64,000 nt of DNA from NCBI GenBank assembly GCA_030710605.1, contig CP092881.1:74477106-74541105 (forward strand), given 5' to 3'. The DNA is from Cordylochernes scorpioides. Taxonomy: Eukaryota > Arthropoda > Arachnida > Pseudoscorpiones > Chernetidae. Below are positions 32,450-41,478 of this stretch, piece by piece (within the stretch, counting starts at the first letter, position 1; each line of letters begins with the position of its first letter). The position numbers and the translations under genes are program-made. The notes under the pieces are model-generated. The model searched no databases. It saw nothing but the letters and a program-made list of their open reading frames with translations, and was not told the DNA's origin.

Positions 32450-32712
32450 TATATCGTCCCTACAACTGCAAACTATCGAATGTGAAAAATTCAATTTTGA
32501 AGGAGAGAGAAATGAAGAGACCATGTGGCCTACCCTCAGTAGAGGAAGGCATTGAAGGAGGGAGAAATGAAGAGACCATGACATGGTCTCTTCATTTCTC
32601 CCTCCTTCAATGCCTTCCTCTACTGAGGGTAGGCCACATGGTCTCTTCATTTCTCTCTCCTTCAAAATTGAATTTTTCACATTCGATAGTTTGCAGTTGT
32701 AGGGACGATATA
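32450..32712. repeat. Palindrome with 131-bp arms
   Basis: The arms 32450-32580 and 32582-32712 are perfect reverse complements around one central base (ACCATG A CATGGT). Within each arm GAAATGAAGAGACCATG occurs twice. A near-perfect palindrome of this size may be real or a foldback artefact of long-read sequencing. Confidence 0.93.
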
Positions 32713-33141
32713 TGCACAAACTATTGCCACGTGGAAAATTAGAAAAGACAAACTTCAGGATGACACAGCAATTTATTTAAGGCAAACACAAATTCTGAAT
32801 GATAAAAAAAGGATAAGTAATGAGGGAAGTTTACAGAGTAGCAAAATATAAACATCAAAAATGATACTCTGTTAATAAAATAATAAATACATGGTCTCTT
32901 CATTTCTCTCTCCTTCAAAATTGAATTTTTCACATTCGATAGTTTGCAGTTGTAGGGACGATATATGCACAAACTATTGCCACGTGGAAAATTAGAAAAG
33001 ACAAACTTCAGGATGACACAGCAATTTATTTAAGGCAAACACAAATTCTGAATGATAAAAAAAGGATAAGTAATGAGGGAAGTTTACAGAGTAGCAAAAT
33101 ATAAACATCAAAAATGATACTCTGTTAATAAAATAATAAAT
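32636..33141. repeat. 253-bp tandem duplication
   Basis: 32636-32888 and 32889-33141 are essentially identical. Each unit holds the outer half of the palindrome arm plus most of the TRIM-family LTR. The junction ATAAATACATGGTCTC marks the duplication point. Confidence 0.92.
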
Positions 33142-33152
33142 ACTTCGCTACA
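32978..33152 (-). repeat. Solo LTR of the TRIM-like family
   Basis: 175 bp on the minus strand, starting TGTAGCGAAGTATTTATT and ending CCACGTGGCA, clearly the same family as the repeats at 16886 and 17380. Nearby flanks are ATAT and ATAG. A truncated second copy (about 32725-32888) results from a 253-bp tandem duplication. Solo LTRs form by recombination between the two LTRs of one element. Confidence 0.68.
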
Positions 33153-33424
33153 ATATTTTCGTATATTTTTCCACTTACCTTTATCAACTAAGTTGAAACA
33201 TAACGATATATCGACGTCTCTTGAAACTACATAGACAAGAATAGATCGAGAGAGTGGGATTGCTATGTGGGGGCATTTCATCATCATACTTCTAATAACA
33301 CGACTCCAGGTTATTGACCCCCCCCCCCGGTCAACTAAATTAATCATATTGATGAGGCACAATTTGGATTGTAGATTATAAACACAAGGTAATAAGACCA
33401 AATCCAAATAAATAAATAGTGTGT

Positions 33425-33460
33425 GACGTTTCGGTAACAGCGTTGTTACCATCTTCAGAC
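33425..33460 (-). ncRNA. Hammerhead ribozyme motif, 3' end of Penelope-like element
   Basis: Reads GTCTGAAGATGGTAAC, a short loop, GTTACC, GAAACGTC. CTGAAGA and GAAA are the two conserved core segments, the GGTAAC/GTTACC arms form stem II, and ACGT is the self-complementary stem III followed by C at the cleavage position. This minimal form is known from Penelope-like elements, where it acts as a dimer. Confidence 0.75.
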
Positions 33461-33613
33461 AAAAGTACTGAATGAGAGAATTTTACCACAGCATGCTTTT
33501 AAATAGTTCCTGTTATCAAGTGTGTAAACAAGATAACAGATAAGAAGATATTTATCTGATAAACAGATGGGATAAACACCTGCTGATTAATATTCTTAGA
33601 ATTAAAAGTTTTT

Positions 33614-34048
33614 TCAAATATAATTAAAAGCATATCTATAAATATTTATATTTCCTCTTTCTTCCATTCTGTTAATTGTAGCACATTTCTTTTGAATGAA
33701 AAATGCTTCTTTAAATTGTCTCTTAAAATAATTTTTCTCATAATCTAGTATCGTTGTTTCTTTTAGGTTAAAATTATTATGTCCTGTGATTTTTCTATGT
33801 TCTACAAGTGCAGAATTCTCAATTTTATCCCATTTCAGAGCATATTCATGGTTTTTCATTCTTTCTTTTAAAGTTCTGGATGTTTGTCCTACATAACATT
33901 GGTCACATTTTTCACATTTCACTTCATAAATTAAACCTGCTCTATTTGGTATGTGAGTGTTCTTATGGTTGTTGATATATTGAGAGATAGGGTTACATGG
34001 TTTCCATGCAATGTTTATTTTTTTATACTTTTTGAATATATTAGTCAA
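33614..34048 (-). CDS. GIY-YIG endonuclease region of Penelope-like element
   Basis: 144 codons, open. NRAGLIYEVKCEKCDQCYVG followed by QTSRTLKERMKNH shows the GIY-YIG core (LIYEV and CYVGQT, with the catalytic R and the CEKCDQC insert found in Penelope-like elements). The C-terminal part (NYFKRQFKEAFFI, then ATINRMEERG) is also typical of that family. The enzyme nicks the target DNA for retrotransposition. The ATG at 34048 is internal to the original ORF, which continues from the RT and is interrupted upstream. Confidence 0.85.
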   Translation of the reverse strand: MTNIFKKYKKINIAWKPCNPISQYINNHKNTHIPNRAGLIYEVKCEKCDQCYVGQTSRTLKERMKNHEYALKWDKIENSALVEHRKITGHNNFNLKETTILDYEKNYFKRQFKEAFFIQKKCATINRMEERGNINIYRYAFNYI

Positions 34049-34271
34049 ATTTCTTGCAAACCTTTAGTTTATAAATGGCAATGTGATAAATTTGGCTTCT
34101 TTGTTTTTGCACTTTAGATTTTGAATTAAAGTATTATTCTCATATTTTTGCTTCATGTCTTCTATTATTCTATCTATCAATTTGATGGGAAAATCTTCAT
34201 TGATTAGTTCTTTTTTGATGTTGTTAATTTCTATATTTCTTTTAGTTGTATCATTAATGAGTGTAAAAGCT

Positions 34272-34490
34272 CTATATATAAGAGCTTTTACTAATCCTAC
34301 TTTTTGTGGCTGAAATGGTGCTGTGAGCTAAAGTTCCAATAAGTTCCTGTATGTGTTGGTTTTTTGTATATAGAGGTTGTAATGTTGTTATTGTTGTATG
34401 ATAGTTCATGTCCAGGAAATTTATTGATTTGTTGTTATCTACTTCCATAGAGTAATTGATATCAGGCAATATATTGTTGAAAGTATCCAA
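34272..34490 (-). pseudogene. Penelope-like RT C-terminal fragment
   Basis: 72 open codons including INYSMEVDNNKSINFLDMNY and LYTKNQHIQE, which is the end of the Penelope RT (the SINFLD motif follows the catalytic YxDD by about 40 residues). The YxDD part is not present; the element is cut near 34527, where the inverted end begins. Several stops separate this piece from the GIY-YIG frame. Confidence 0.65.
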
Positions 34491-34860
34491 AATTTTTTGT
34501 TCACTTCCCTGATTAATAAATAAAATACTAGATTATGAGAAAAATTATTTTAAGAGACAATTTAAAGAAGCATTATTCATTCAAAAGAATTGTGCTACAA
34601 TTAACAGAATGGAAGAAAGAGGAAATATAAATGATATTTATAGATATGCTTTTAATTATATTTGAAAAAACTTTTAATTCTAAGAATATTAATCAGCAGG
34701 TGTTTATCCCATCTGTTATCAGATAAATATCTTCTTATCTGTTATCTTGTTTACACACTTGATAACAGGAACTATTTAAAAGCATGCTGTGGTAAAATTC
34801 TTTCTTCTCTTATGGCCAATTAGTCTCAACAACAACAAAATTCTCTCATTCAGTACTTTT

Positions 34861-34896
34861 GTCTGAAGATGGTAACAACGCCGTTACCGAAACGTC
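34861..34896 (+). ncRNA. Hammerhead ribozyme motif, inverted copy
   Basis: Same motif as 33425-33460 on the opposite strand with one change in the loop (aacgcc versus aacgct). Core and stem II are kept. Confidence 0.75.
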
Positions 34897-35046
34897 ACAC
34901 ACTATTTATTTATTTGGATTTGGTCTTATTACCTTGTGTTTAAATTAATCATAAAAATATCATCTCAGTAAATTTATGCTAATTTGTGCTAACACTTCTG
35001 ATCGTAAATACATCAAACATAATTCAGAGCACAACAAAATACTCAC

Positions 35047-35115
35047 AGGTTTCGAGTTTTCTCCAGTCCAAGGAATGAATCCGCTCCCAGACGCAGCCGA
35101 TTTTTCCGAAAAATC
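35047..35115 (-). CDS. Candidate 69-bp phase-1 mini-exon, unidentified
   Basis: A short open segment with a strong acceptor (gctgtgatttcag) and a consensus donor (gtgagt). It is 69 bp, phase 1 at both ends, and reads GFFGKIGCVWERIHSLDWRK and a few more residues, with one cysteine. Base composition is higher in GC than its surroundings, as with the true exons. It does not look like LDLa or LRR, and I do not recognise the sequence. It could be a linker or half-module of the same receptor, because it shares strand and intron phase. Chance is possible at this length. Confidence 0.4.
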
Positions 35116-35119
35116 CTGA

Positions 35120-36283
35120 AATCACAGCAACAAATGTAGCCAAATATGACTAGTAAATAAACGTTATCACTTTAGCTCTATTTCAAAATTTTAATTAAAT
35201 ATTTTTCCATGTAAAAATGTAGTTTTGACAGTTCGTCGAATTTAGGTAATCAATTGATAATTAACCAACTTATTTATACACGCCAATTAACAACCATAGA
35301 CGCGGATATTCAAAATAGGTAAAAATAAAAATGGCAAAAATTCCCATTAGGCCGATTTTCTGGAGGCCTTGGAAAATAAAATCACTCTTGATGAGTTGAC
35401 ACCCAGGGGATTGACCAGGAAGGATGAAGGCTTTTGAACAACAGTCAACTTTCCAGGGGCCCTGAAGCTTGTCCGCCAAAGTATCCAATGAAAGGAGATA
35501 AAGTCCTGGCTGAAGAGTTGTTTCTCAAATTAGAAAGAACAGGCAACAACAGGCTTTTAGCATGTCGAGGTCAACAACAGAAAGTTATCAATGCTGTTTC
35601 ATCGAATCCCTTGCACTGGAAGAACTGATAGGAACCTGTATTCTAGGTCATGTCCAGGCTATGTCCTGTATTGGGCTATAGAAAATAGTGCTGAGAATAG
35701 TGTATCATTTCTTGTATAAAGAAATCCCCTCAATGTGGACCTTTTATAAATCTCTCAAATTAAAATCATGATCATAAGCTCAATGAAACAACTTTTAAAA
35801 TGGAATTGGTTATTTTTAATAAACAATGATTGTTATTTCCAAAAATTGTTTATTAAAAATATACAATTATAATATTATAATTATAAATAACAAAAAAAAA
35901 CCAAAGTACATTATAACTTTTATTGCTTGGATAAAACACACACAATTTTAAAATTGGAATAATCCAACACGTCCTCAAATTTAGGCCGTCATTGGTCTCA
36001 CTTAAGCCATCTAGTTTGAAAAATTTCTTTGTAAAGGCTCCTGGGACCTAGTTAGCTCCGCAATTCTGTAGAGATAAAATATCTTTAAAACAACAGACGA
36101 GAAAAAAATAACTGTTTTTTCGTAATTTAATCGTATCATTTCGCTTAAAAGGACCAATTTAATAGAAAATTTTAAGAAATTTGTGTCTGTTACTAATGAA
36201 TTATATAATATAATAGATTTTTTAAAATTATAATTTAATACATGTTAGACATAGCCCCAAGAAATATCCCATCAGGACTGTAT
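35120..36283. other. Stretch between mini-exon and Tc1 relic
   Basis: 35330-35640 is less AT-rich and holds a 64-codon plus-strand ORF (35434-35628) with no recognisable motif. The rest, with an inverted pair around 35800-35870 (GGTTATTTTTAATAAACAAT), is AT-rich. Confidence 0.4.
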
Positions 36284-36795
36284 TGTGGAAAGACATACAG
36301 CAAGAACCCTGGCTTCATGTGTGGGGTGGAATCAGCTATGAAAGTAGGACCTCTTATTGTTTTATTCAAGGCACAATGACTGCTCAGCCCTACATTGCAG
36401 ATGTGTTGTTACTGTTTCTTTAGAAGATTGAGAATACCATTTTCCAACAAGATAATGCCCGACCACATACAGCCAAAATGTTGACATCCTTCCCTGGCCC
36501 GCATGTTCCCCAGATCTATCTCCAATTGAGCATGTGTGGGACACAATGGGGAAGAAAATTGATAATATCCACAGCCAAATAATCTTCAAAAACTTCGGTA
36601 AAAAGTTGAAATGGCTTGGTCTAGCATTCCACAAGAAACCATCAAAAACTGTATGACAGTATGTCTCACCATGTAGCTGCTTGTATACGTGCCAAAGGAG
36701 GACGCAACAAATATTGCTGAAAGCTCTCTATCTCAATAAATTTGCATAACTCTTTTAAAAATATTTCCAGGTGATATAATATTTTGTGACCAGTG
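36284..36795 (+). pseudogene. Second Tc1-like transposase relic, 3' half
   Basis: Frames on the plus strand read MTAQPYIADVLLLF, then NTIFQQDNARPHTAKMLTSF, and in another frame SPDLSPIEHVWD-like remains, ending in HHVAACIRAKGGRNKY. This is the second half of a different Tc1-family transposase with stops and frame changes. A possible right inverted repeat is at 36776-36800 (tttgtgaccagtgta). The left end is missing. Confidence 0.7.
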
Positions 36796-36984
36796 TATTT
36801 TATATTTTATGAATTAATAAAATAAACATATAGATTTATAAAATATTTCTATTATATATTCTTAGAGAGAATTTAAATTCGGATAAGATGTAGAATTCAC
36901 ATTTGACAAATACATCCCTACTGCTGAGGACCGTCACGGTTGAAGGTTGATATGTTACTCACTAGGTACCAGACGGTAGAAGAC

Positions 36985-37530
36985 CAAGATAACACGGTTC
37001 CAGACAAAGAGTAAACACGGTACCAAGAGAACACAAGTTACCAAGATAACACGGTTCCAGACCAAGAAAAAACACGGTCCCAGACAAAGAGTAAACACGG
37101 TACAAAGAGAACACAAGTTACCAAGATAAAACACGGTACCAGACCAAGAGAAAACACGGTACCAAAAGAACACAAGGTACCAAGCGAAAACACGGTACCA
37201 AAAGAACACAAGGTACCAAGCGAAAACACGGTACCAGACCAAGAGAAAACACGGTACCAAGAGAACACAAGGTACCAAGAAGAAACACGGTACCAGACCA
37301 AGAGAAACCACGGTACCAAGAGAAAACACGGTACCAAGAGAACACAAGGTAACAAGAGAAAACACGGTACCAAGAGAACACAAGGTACCAAGAAGAAACA
37401 CGGTACCAGACCAGAGAAACCACGGTACCAAGAGAAAACACGGTACAAGAGAACACAAGGTACCAAGAGAAAACGGTACCAGACCAAGAGAAAACACGGT
37501 ACCAAGAGATAACAAGGTACCAAGATAAAC
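36985..37530. repeat. GGTACC-rich minisatellite next to the LRRNT-like exon
   Basis: About 30 short units of 17-24 bp built from CACGGTACCAAGAGAA, CACAAGGTACCAAG and CACGGTACCAGACCAAGAG. It lies just inside the intron after the 37543-37653 exon. All minus frames stay open and give valine/leucine-rich repeats; no protein is implied. Confidence 0.92.
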
Positions 37531-37542
37531 AATGGTACTGAC

Positions 37543-37653
37543 AAGTTTAGAATCCCAGGTTCGATATCCTTCGGCAGTTCGGTCAACCGGCATTCGTGCA
37601 GTTGATGGTGATGTCGAGACACGGACAGCGCTTGTTGCTGGAGCACTCGAACG
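37543..37653 (-). CDS. LRR N-terminal cap-like exon of the LDLa receptor (1-base deletion)
   Basis: Reads FECSSNKRCPCLDITINC then TNAGLTELPKDIEPGI, the arrangement C-x5-C-x-C-x7-C followed by a leucine-rich L-x-x-L-P strand that caps LRR domains. Acceptor gtcgtgcag gives phase 1, matching the LDLa exons; the likely donor gtcagt gives phase 2, the usual phase between LRR exons. A missing base at about 37590 (ggttga) breaks the frame; adding one makes 112 bp, which fits phase 1 to phase 2. LDLa modules followed by an LRRNT occur in relaxin receptors (RXFP) and in Lymnaea GRL101. No following LRR or seven-helix exon was seen in the window. A KpnI-site minisatellite starts just inside the next intron. 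Confidence 0.6.
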
Positions 37654-37721
37654 CTGCACGACATTTACACGGTCAGCTCACACATCAATTGGGATATAGG
37701 GAGAACACAATCTCACAAATC

Positions 37722-38030
37722 CTTTTTTCCCCTAGTACACCAAGTACAGGCCATGATAATCATGGTGGGTAAAGTTGGCGACTGCTTTTACTGTAAGTGC
37801 ACCACATGTCTACACATGTGGAAAGAAATTCGACTTGCACTTACAAATGTGCCAGAGCCCGGTTTGGTTACTTGCACTCGCTGGTGGGAGTTTGATTTTT
37901 GCAAGATTCGGGCCATTGAAGCATTTTTTTAATTAGAAAAAAGTTCACATGCGGGATTCGACCCGGGTCGTAGCGGTAGAAAACCAGCGGTTTAGATTCC
38001 ACCAGCAGGACTATGGTGCTTTAGTGTTCG
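37722..38030 (-). repeat. tRNA-derived SINE-like element
   Basis: On the minus strand a head of about 75 bp contains GGGTCGAATCCCGC, a near-match to the Pol III B box of tRNA genes. A poor A-box lies 35-45 bp before it (TCTAAACCGCTGG). A body of about 200 bp with ACATGTGTAGACATGTGG follows and ends near a run of A (GGGGAAAAAAGG). The head does not fold as a good tRNA, so this is a SINE-like element rather than a tRNA gene. Confidence 0.45.
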
Positions 38031-38034
38031 TTAA

Positions 38035-39495
38035 TTCTTTCTTATAAATATTTGCTGGTTTCTGCTATATAGAATATTTGCCTGGCAGGATTTACATGGT
38101 ATTTTATAAATTACGTTTCGCACATATACTGCTCACGCCTTCAACAACACCCCAGACTTCGATCTCACATCTATAATATATCCAAATATCGAAGAAATAC
38201 ATTGCCGATTATTTTTAGACAGCTGAAGCTCATTAGAAAATAAAAATAGTATTAATATAAAATTGACTTACCAGATGTACGTATATACTCAGTTAGAACC
38301 TCTCAGATGATTATGTTTTTATATATATTTTATTTCATTTTAGATATTTATTATTATTATTTATGTATTTATTTCCCCAGTTATTTCAATTGTTTGTTGA
38401 TGGTTTTATTTATTTGTTATATATTTCTTTAATTAAATTTAAATCTCTTAATTATTGATATTTATTTATATATATTACACTGTTTTTATTTATATTTACT
38501 TTGTTTAAAATGTATACGATAGATGGTTTATCACCCAACAAGCTTGTAGAGACGTCCATGGCTCACCGCGACCTGCTGTGTGCTTCAAAACAAAAACCTC
38601 GTAAAAGATGGACAATTGGTCCATCGAAATATTGGATAAATAAAAACTCTGATTATCCAAAATGAGCCTTAAATATTTATTATGGATTTCTCTATATTCA
38701 GAATTTATATTTAAAGTCCATTGTTCTCTAGTTTTGTCATAAGATCGTCGTGTCTCTCCAATCACCAACACAATAAGACATTTATTGTCAACACAAGATA
38801 AGGTACAAGACTGGCTTAACTACTGGACTGTCTCCGCCTAACAATGGTATTTATATCTTACAATAGCACAATTAAAACTATGCAAAATAGCATAGCAAAC
38901 AACTATGCAAAATACAAGAACATATATGCTAATACACAACAATTATTAACAAAGATAATGTAGTGAAAATTACATCAAGTTTTATGACCTCAATTAAGAT
39001 TAGTCAGAATTTTGACTTTTTTAAATTATGGGGTCAAATTACTTCCAGATCTCTCTCATGTTTCTTTCTCAAAAAAGCGTAAATTAGGCATTGGCTTAAT
39101 TGAATAGGCTTCAACAGCCGATATTTTAAGCTGCGACTCCATCTATTCAACTCCATCTATACACTTACTTGTTTAATTCATGAAAAGAATGAAGGTTCCC
39201 TTTTACATGCTCGCGATGAATGTTCCGCAGAAAGAACTTGTTGATGCCCATTAAAAATGATGCATAAATTATATTATTATCATTTCTGACCGAAAATGTA
39301 AAAATATTTAATATATAATTTTAATCTTCTCGGTTGAAAATTCGACAAAAATATCTTCCAATATAACTGTTAAAATTTCAGCCACACACAGATTAATTAA
39401 ATCTTGAAGAAAACGCATAAGATAAGATAAATAACAATGTGACTTATAAAATGCACGATTTACAAAACTGATATTAGACATAGAGAGAAAAATAT
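38035..39495. other. AT-rich stretch with Penelope-type relic
   Basis: Apart from the hairpin relic at 38590, no exon, RNA gene or element was recognised. 38300-38500 is almost pure A/T. Confidence 0.5.
38590..38645 (+). repeat. Penelope-type terminal relic, third example
   Basis: CTCGTAAAAGATGGAC, AATT, GGTCCATCGAAATATTGG, ATAAATAAA. The stem GATGGAC/GTCCATC is perfect. Confidence 0.45.
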
Positions 39496-39500
39496 AAATA

Positions 39501-40911
39501 CACTGCGTGACATTGAAAATGGAACACCAAGAAATAGTGGCCAGAAAGTGATGAACTCGGCAGACAGAGAGAGACAGGGACGAACAATAAGTGATCTTTA
39601 TTTCAAAATGATAGTCATAATACAGAGCGAGAACGGCGTCGCTTAGTAGCAAGTAGGACCACCGCGACGGCGATGCACGCAGCAACACGTCTAGGTAGAG
39701 AGTCAATCAAGTACGGATGGCGTCCTGAGGGATGGCTCTCCATTCCCTCTCAACCATTTGCCACAGTTCGTCTTCTGAACGCGGCTGTGGCAAAGCATGC
39801 AAACGGCGTCCAATGATGTCCCAGACGTGCTCGATTGGTGAGAGATCAGGAGAGTACGGTGGCCAGGGAAGCATCTGTACATCTTGCAGAGCTTGTTGGC
39901 TAATGCGAGCAGTGTGCGGTCGGGCGTTATCCTGCTGATAAAGGACATTGGGTACCCCTGAAGGTAGGGGAGTGTCACCGGTTGCAGCACATCATCAACG
40001 TATCGTTGGGCCGTCATAGTGCCCTGAATACGAAGTAAAGGTGACCTGGAATCATACGCGATTGCGCCCCAAACCATGATTCCACGTTGTCGCACGGTGG
40101 GCGTTCCACAATCGCTGCCGGATTGGATTTTTTCTCCACGTCGACGCCACACGCGTACACGGCGACTATCACTGGACAAGCAGAAACGCGACTCATCTGA
40201 GAACACGACCCTGTGCCATTCCGTCATCCACGTCGATCTAGCCCGGCACCATTCCAAACGTTGGCGCCTATTCGGTGGGGTCAATGGCAGTTTCTTAGCG
40301 GACGGCATGAGTGCAAGCCATTAGCAACCAATCGACGGGAAATGGTTCTGGTCGAGATGGAATGATCTAGGGTGTCTTGCACATGTTGCAGGATGGCGGT
40401 ACAAGTGGCTTGTGGGGCCGCCACTGCTTGTCGAAGATACGCCGATCCACACGTGCTGACGTCACTCTGTTGCACCGACATTCCTATAAATTGCCACATT
40501 TCCTTGTTCCAACCATCTTCTCCACAGTCGGTGCACCGTGGACGCAACCAAGGTGTGTATCAGCTGCGATTTGACGTATGGACCAACCTGCCCTTTTCAG
40601 TCCGATCACCATGCCCCTCGTTAAAGCGTCTGTCTGCTTGAACTGCCTCCGTTTACGATGACCTGGCATTCTCTGTTATTACACGTGTCTTTTGACACAA
40701 GAACAAATTTCTACAATGATTTTCCTTGAAGAAATAACGACACGAATACTGTCCTTTCTGCAAGTTCCTTCCCTTATATCTTACTCCATGTGCGCACGAG
40801 AGCTGCGCATTTTACATCATTTGCATAACTCGGTTAGGCGCGTCTACCCTGAAATTTGCATAATTTTCTGGCCACTATTTCTTGGTGTTCCATTTTCAAT
40901 GTCACGCAGTG
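39501..40911 (-). mobile_element. Tc1-like DNA transposon
   Basis: 1411 bp, with perfect 47-bp terminal inverted repeats beginning CACTGCGTGACATTGAAAAT, flanked by TA on both sides (39499-39500 and 40912-40913). A single transposase frame, now broken, fills most of the interior. Located outside the duplicated segment. Confidence 0.93.
39615..40669 (-). pseudogene. Tc1-like transposase, frameshifted
   Basis: Starts MPGHRKRRQFKQTDALTRGM, with the N-terminal HTH (GWSIRQIAADTHLG). A second HTH is readable in the next frame (TCTAILQHVQDTLDHSIS). The DDE domain includes VVFSDESRFCLS, YQQDNARPHTA and YSPDLSPIEHVWD, giving the D-D-34-E residues. Frame changes occur near 40545-40600, 40300, 40130 and 39950. 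The full length would be about 345 residues, usual for Tc1. The long inverted repeats are intact, so the element might still move if a transposase were supplied. Confidence 0.85.
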
Positions 40912-41211
40912 TATATTTATATATGATGAAAAAAAAAAAGAATTTATAAAAAGTTTGAATTATTAATGAATATATGTAAATAAGAGAGTAAGATTACAAT
41001 TAACATCTCTTCAACTGCCACCAACTAAAGAGAACAAAACTAAAAAAAAATAAAAATAAATAATAATATAAATACTTCAAATTAAACTCTATATTCTATA
41101 AATTATGCTTCAATTTACAGGCGCTATCATCGGGTAGATAAGTGCATCATTCATAGATTGGTGGCCTTTGGTTATAAGAGCTTCCAGAAATAAACGTTTG
41201 CTATTGGAGTA

Positions 41212-41478
41212 ATGGATGGAGGGTTGAGAGACCGGTGTCTTCTGATGTGTTATACACAGGATATTTACTGTCTTGGTGTTTCTGAGGTCTATCAGAAACA
41301 TCAAATTGTTCTGCGAGAAACTGAACAAACTGCTCTTCACCTTATCTGCGACTGTTCGAACTTTACAGAAGTGAGACATCGATTGTTTTCTGATCTAAAG
41401 AATTTAACTCTCTTACATCAGCCACTTTGTCTATATAAATTTTACGAACTCTGTCGATTAATACATGTAAAGTTGTAA
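41212..41478 (+). pseudogene. LINE C-terminal relic
   Basis: 88 codons open, including VLRETEQTALHLICDCSNFT, then EVRHRLFSDL. This resembles the tail of non-LTR retrotransposon ORF2 proteins (E-T-A-x-H-L-x-x-x-C followed by a conserved R and LF), after the RT domain. Nothing upstream of it is readable, so it is a 5'-truncated fragment as is usual for LINEs. It ends 160 bp before the point where the second duplicated copy begins. Confidence 0.5.

Larger units (their letters stand above)
33421..34930 (-). mobile_element. Penelope-like element, 5'-truncated, with inverted end
   Basis: Minus-strand fragment with a reverse transcriptase C-terminal part, a GIY-YIG endonuclease frame and a 3' end carrying a hammerhead motif. 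The region 34527-34930 is an inverted copy of the 33421-33750 end (for example CTAGATTATGAGAAAAATTA and AATATTAATCAGCAGGTGTT), with one insertion of about 40 bases. Inverted terminal copies and hammerhead motifs are a known feature of this class. The 5' part of the RT is missing. Confidence 0.85.

Noticed and set aside
33179-33330. Candidate minus-strand exon ending in gtaagt
   Set aside because: It includes a 10-11 base homopolymer of C/G, the acceptor is weak and the peptide is unrecognised.
33765-34925. Full autonomous Penelope element
   Set aside because: Only the RT tail and the endonuclease are present, and the catalytic RT box is missing, so the element is truncated.
36955-37659. 234-codon minus ORF rich in V, L, F and S
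   Set aside because: It runs through the GGTACC minisatellite. Only the first about 37 codons' worth of sequence overlaps the real LRRNT-like exon, in a different frame.
37950-38030. tRNA gene
   Set aside because: A B-box-like GGGTCGAATCC is present, but the acceptor and anticodon stems do not pair; better explained as a SINE head.
40372-40641. Plus-strand ORFs over the Tc1 element
   Set aside because: Shadows of the minus-strand transposase.
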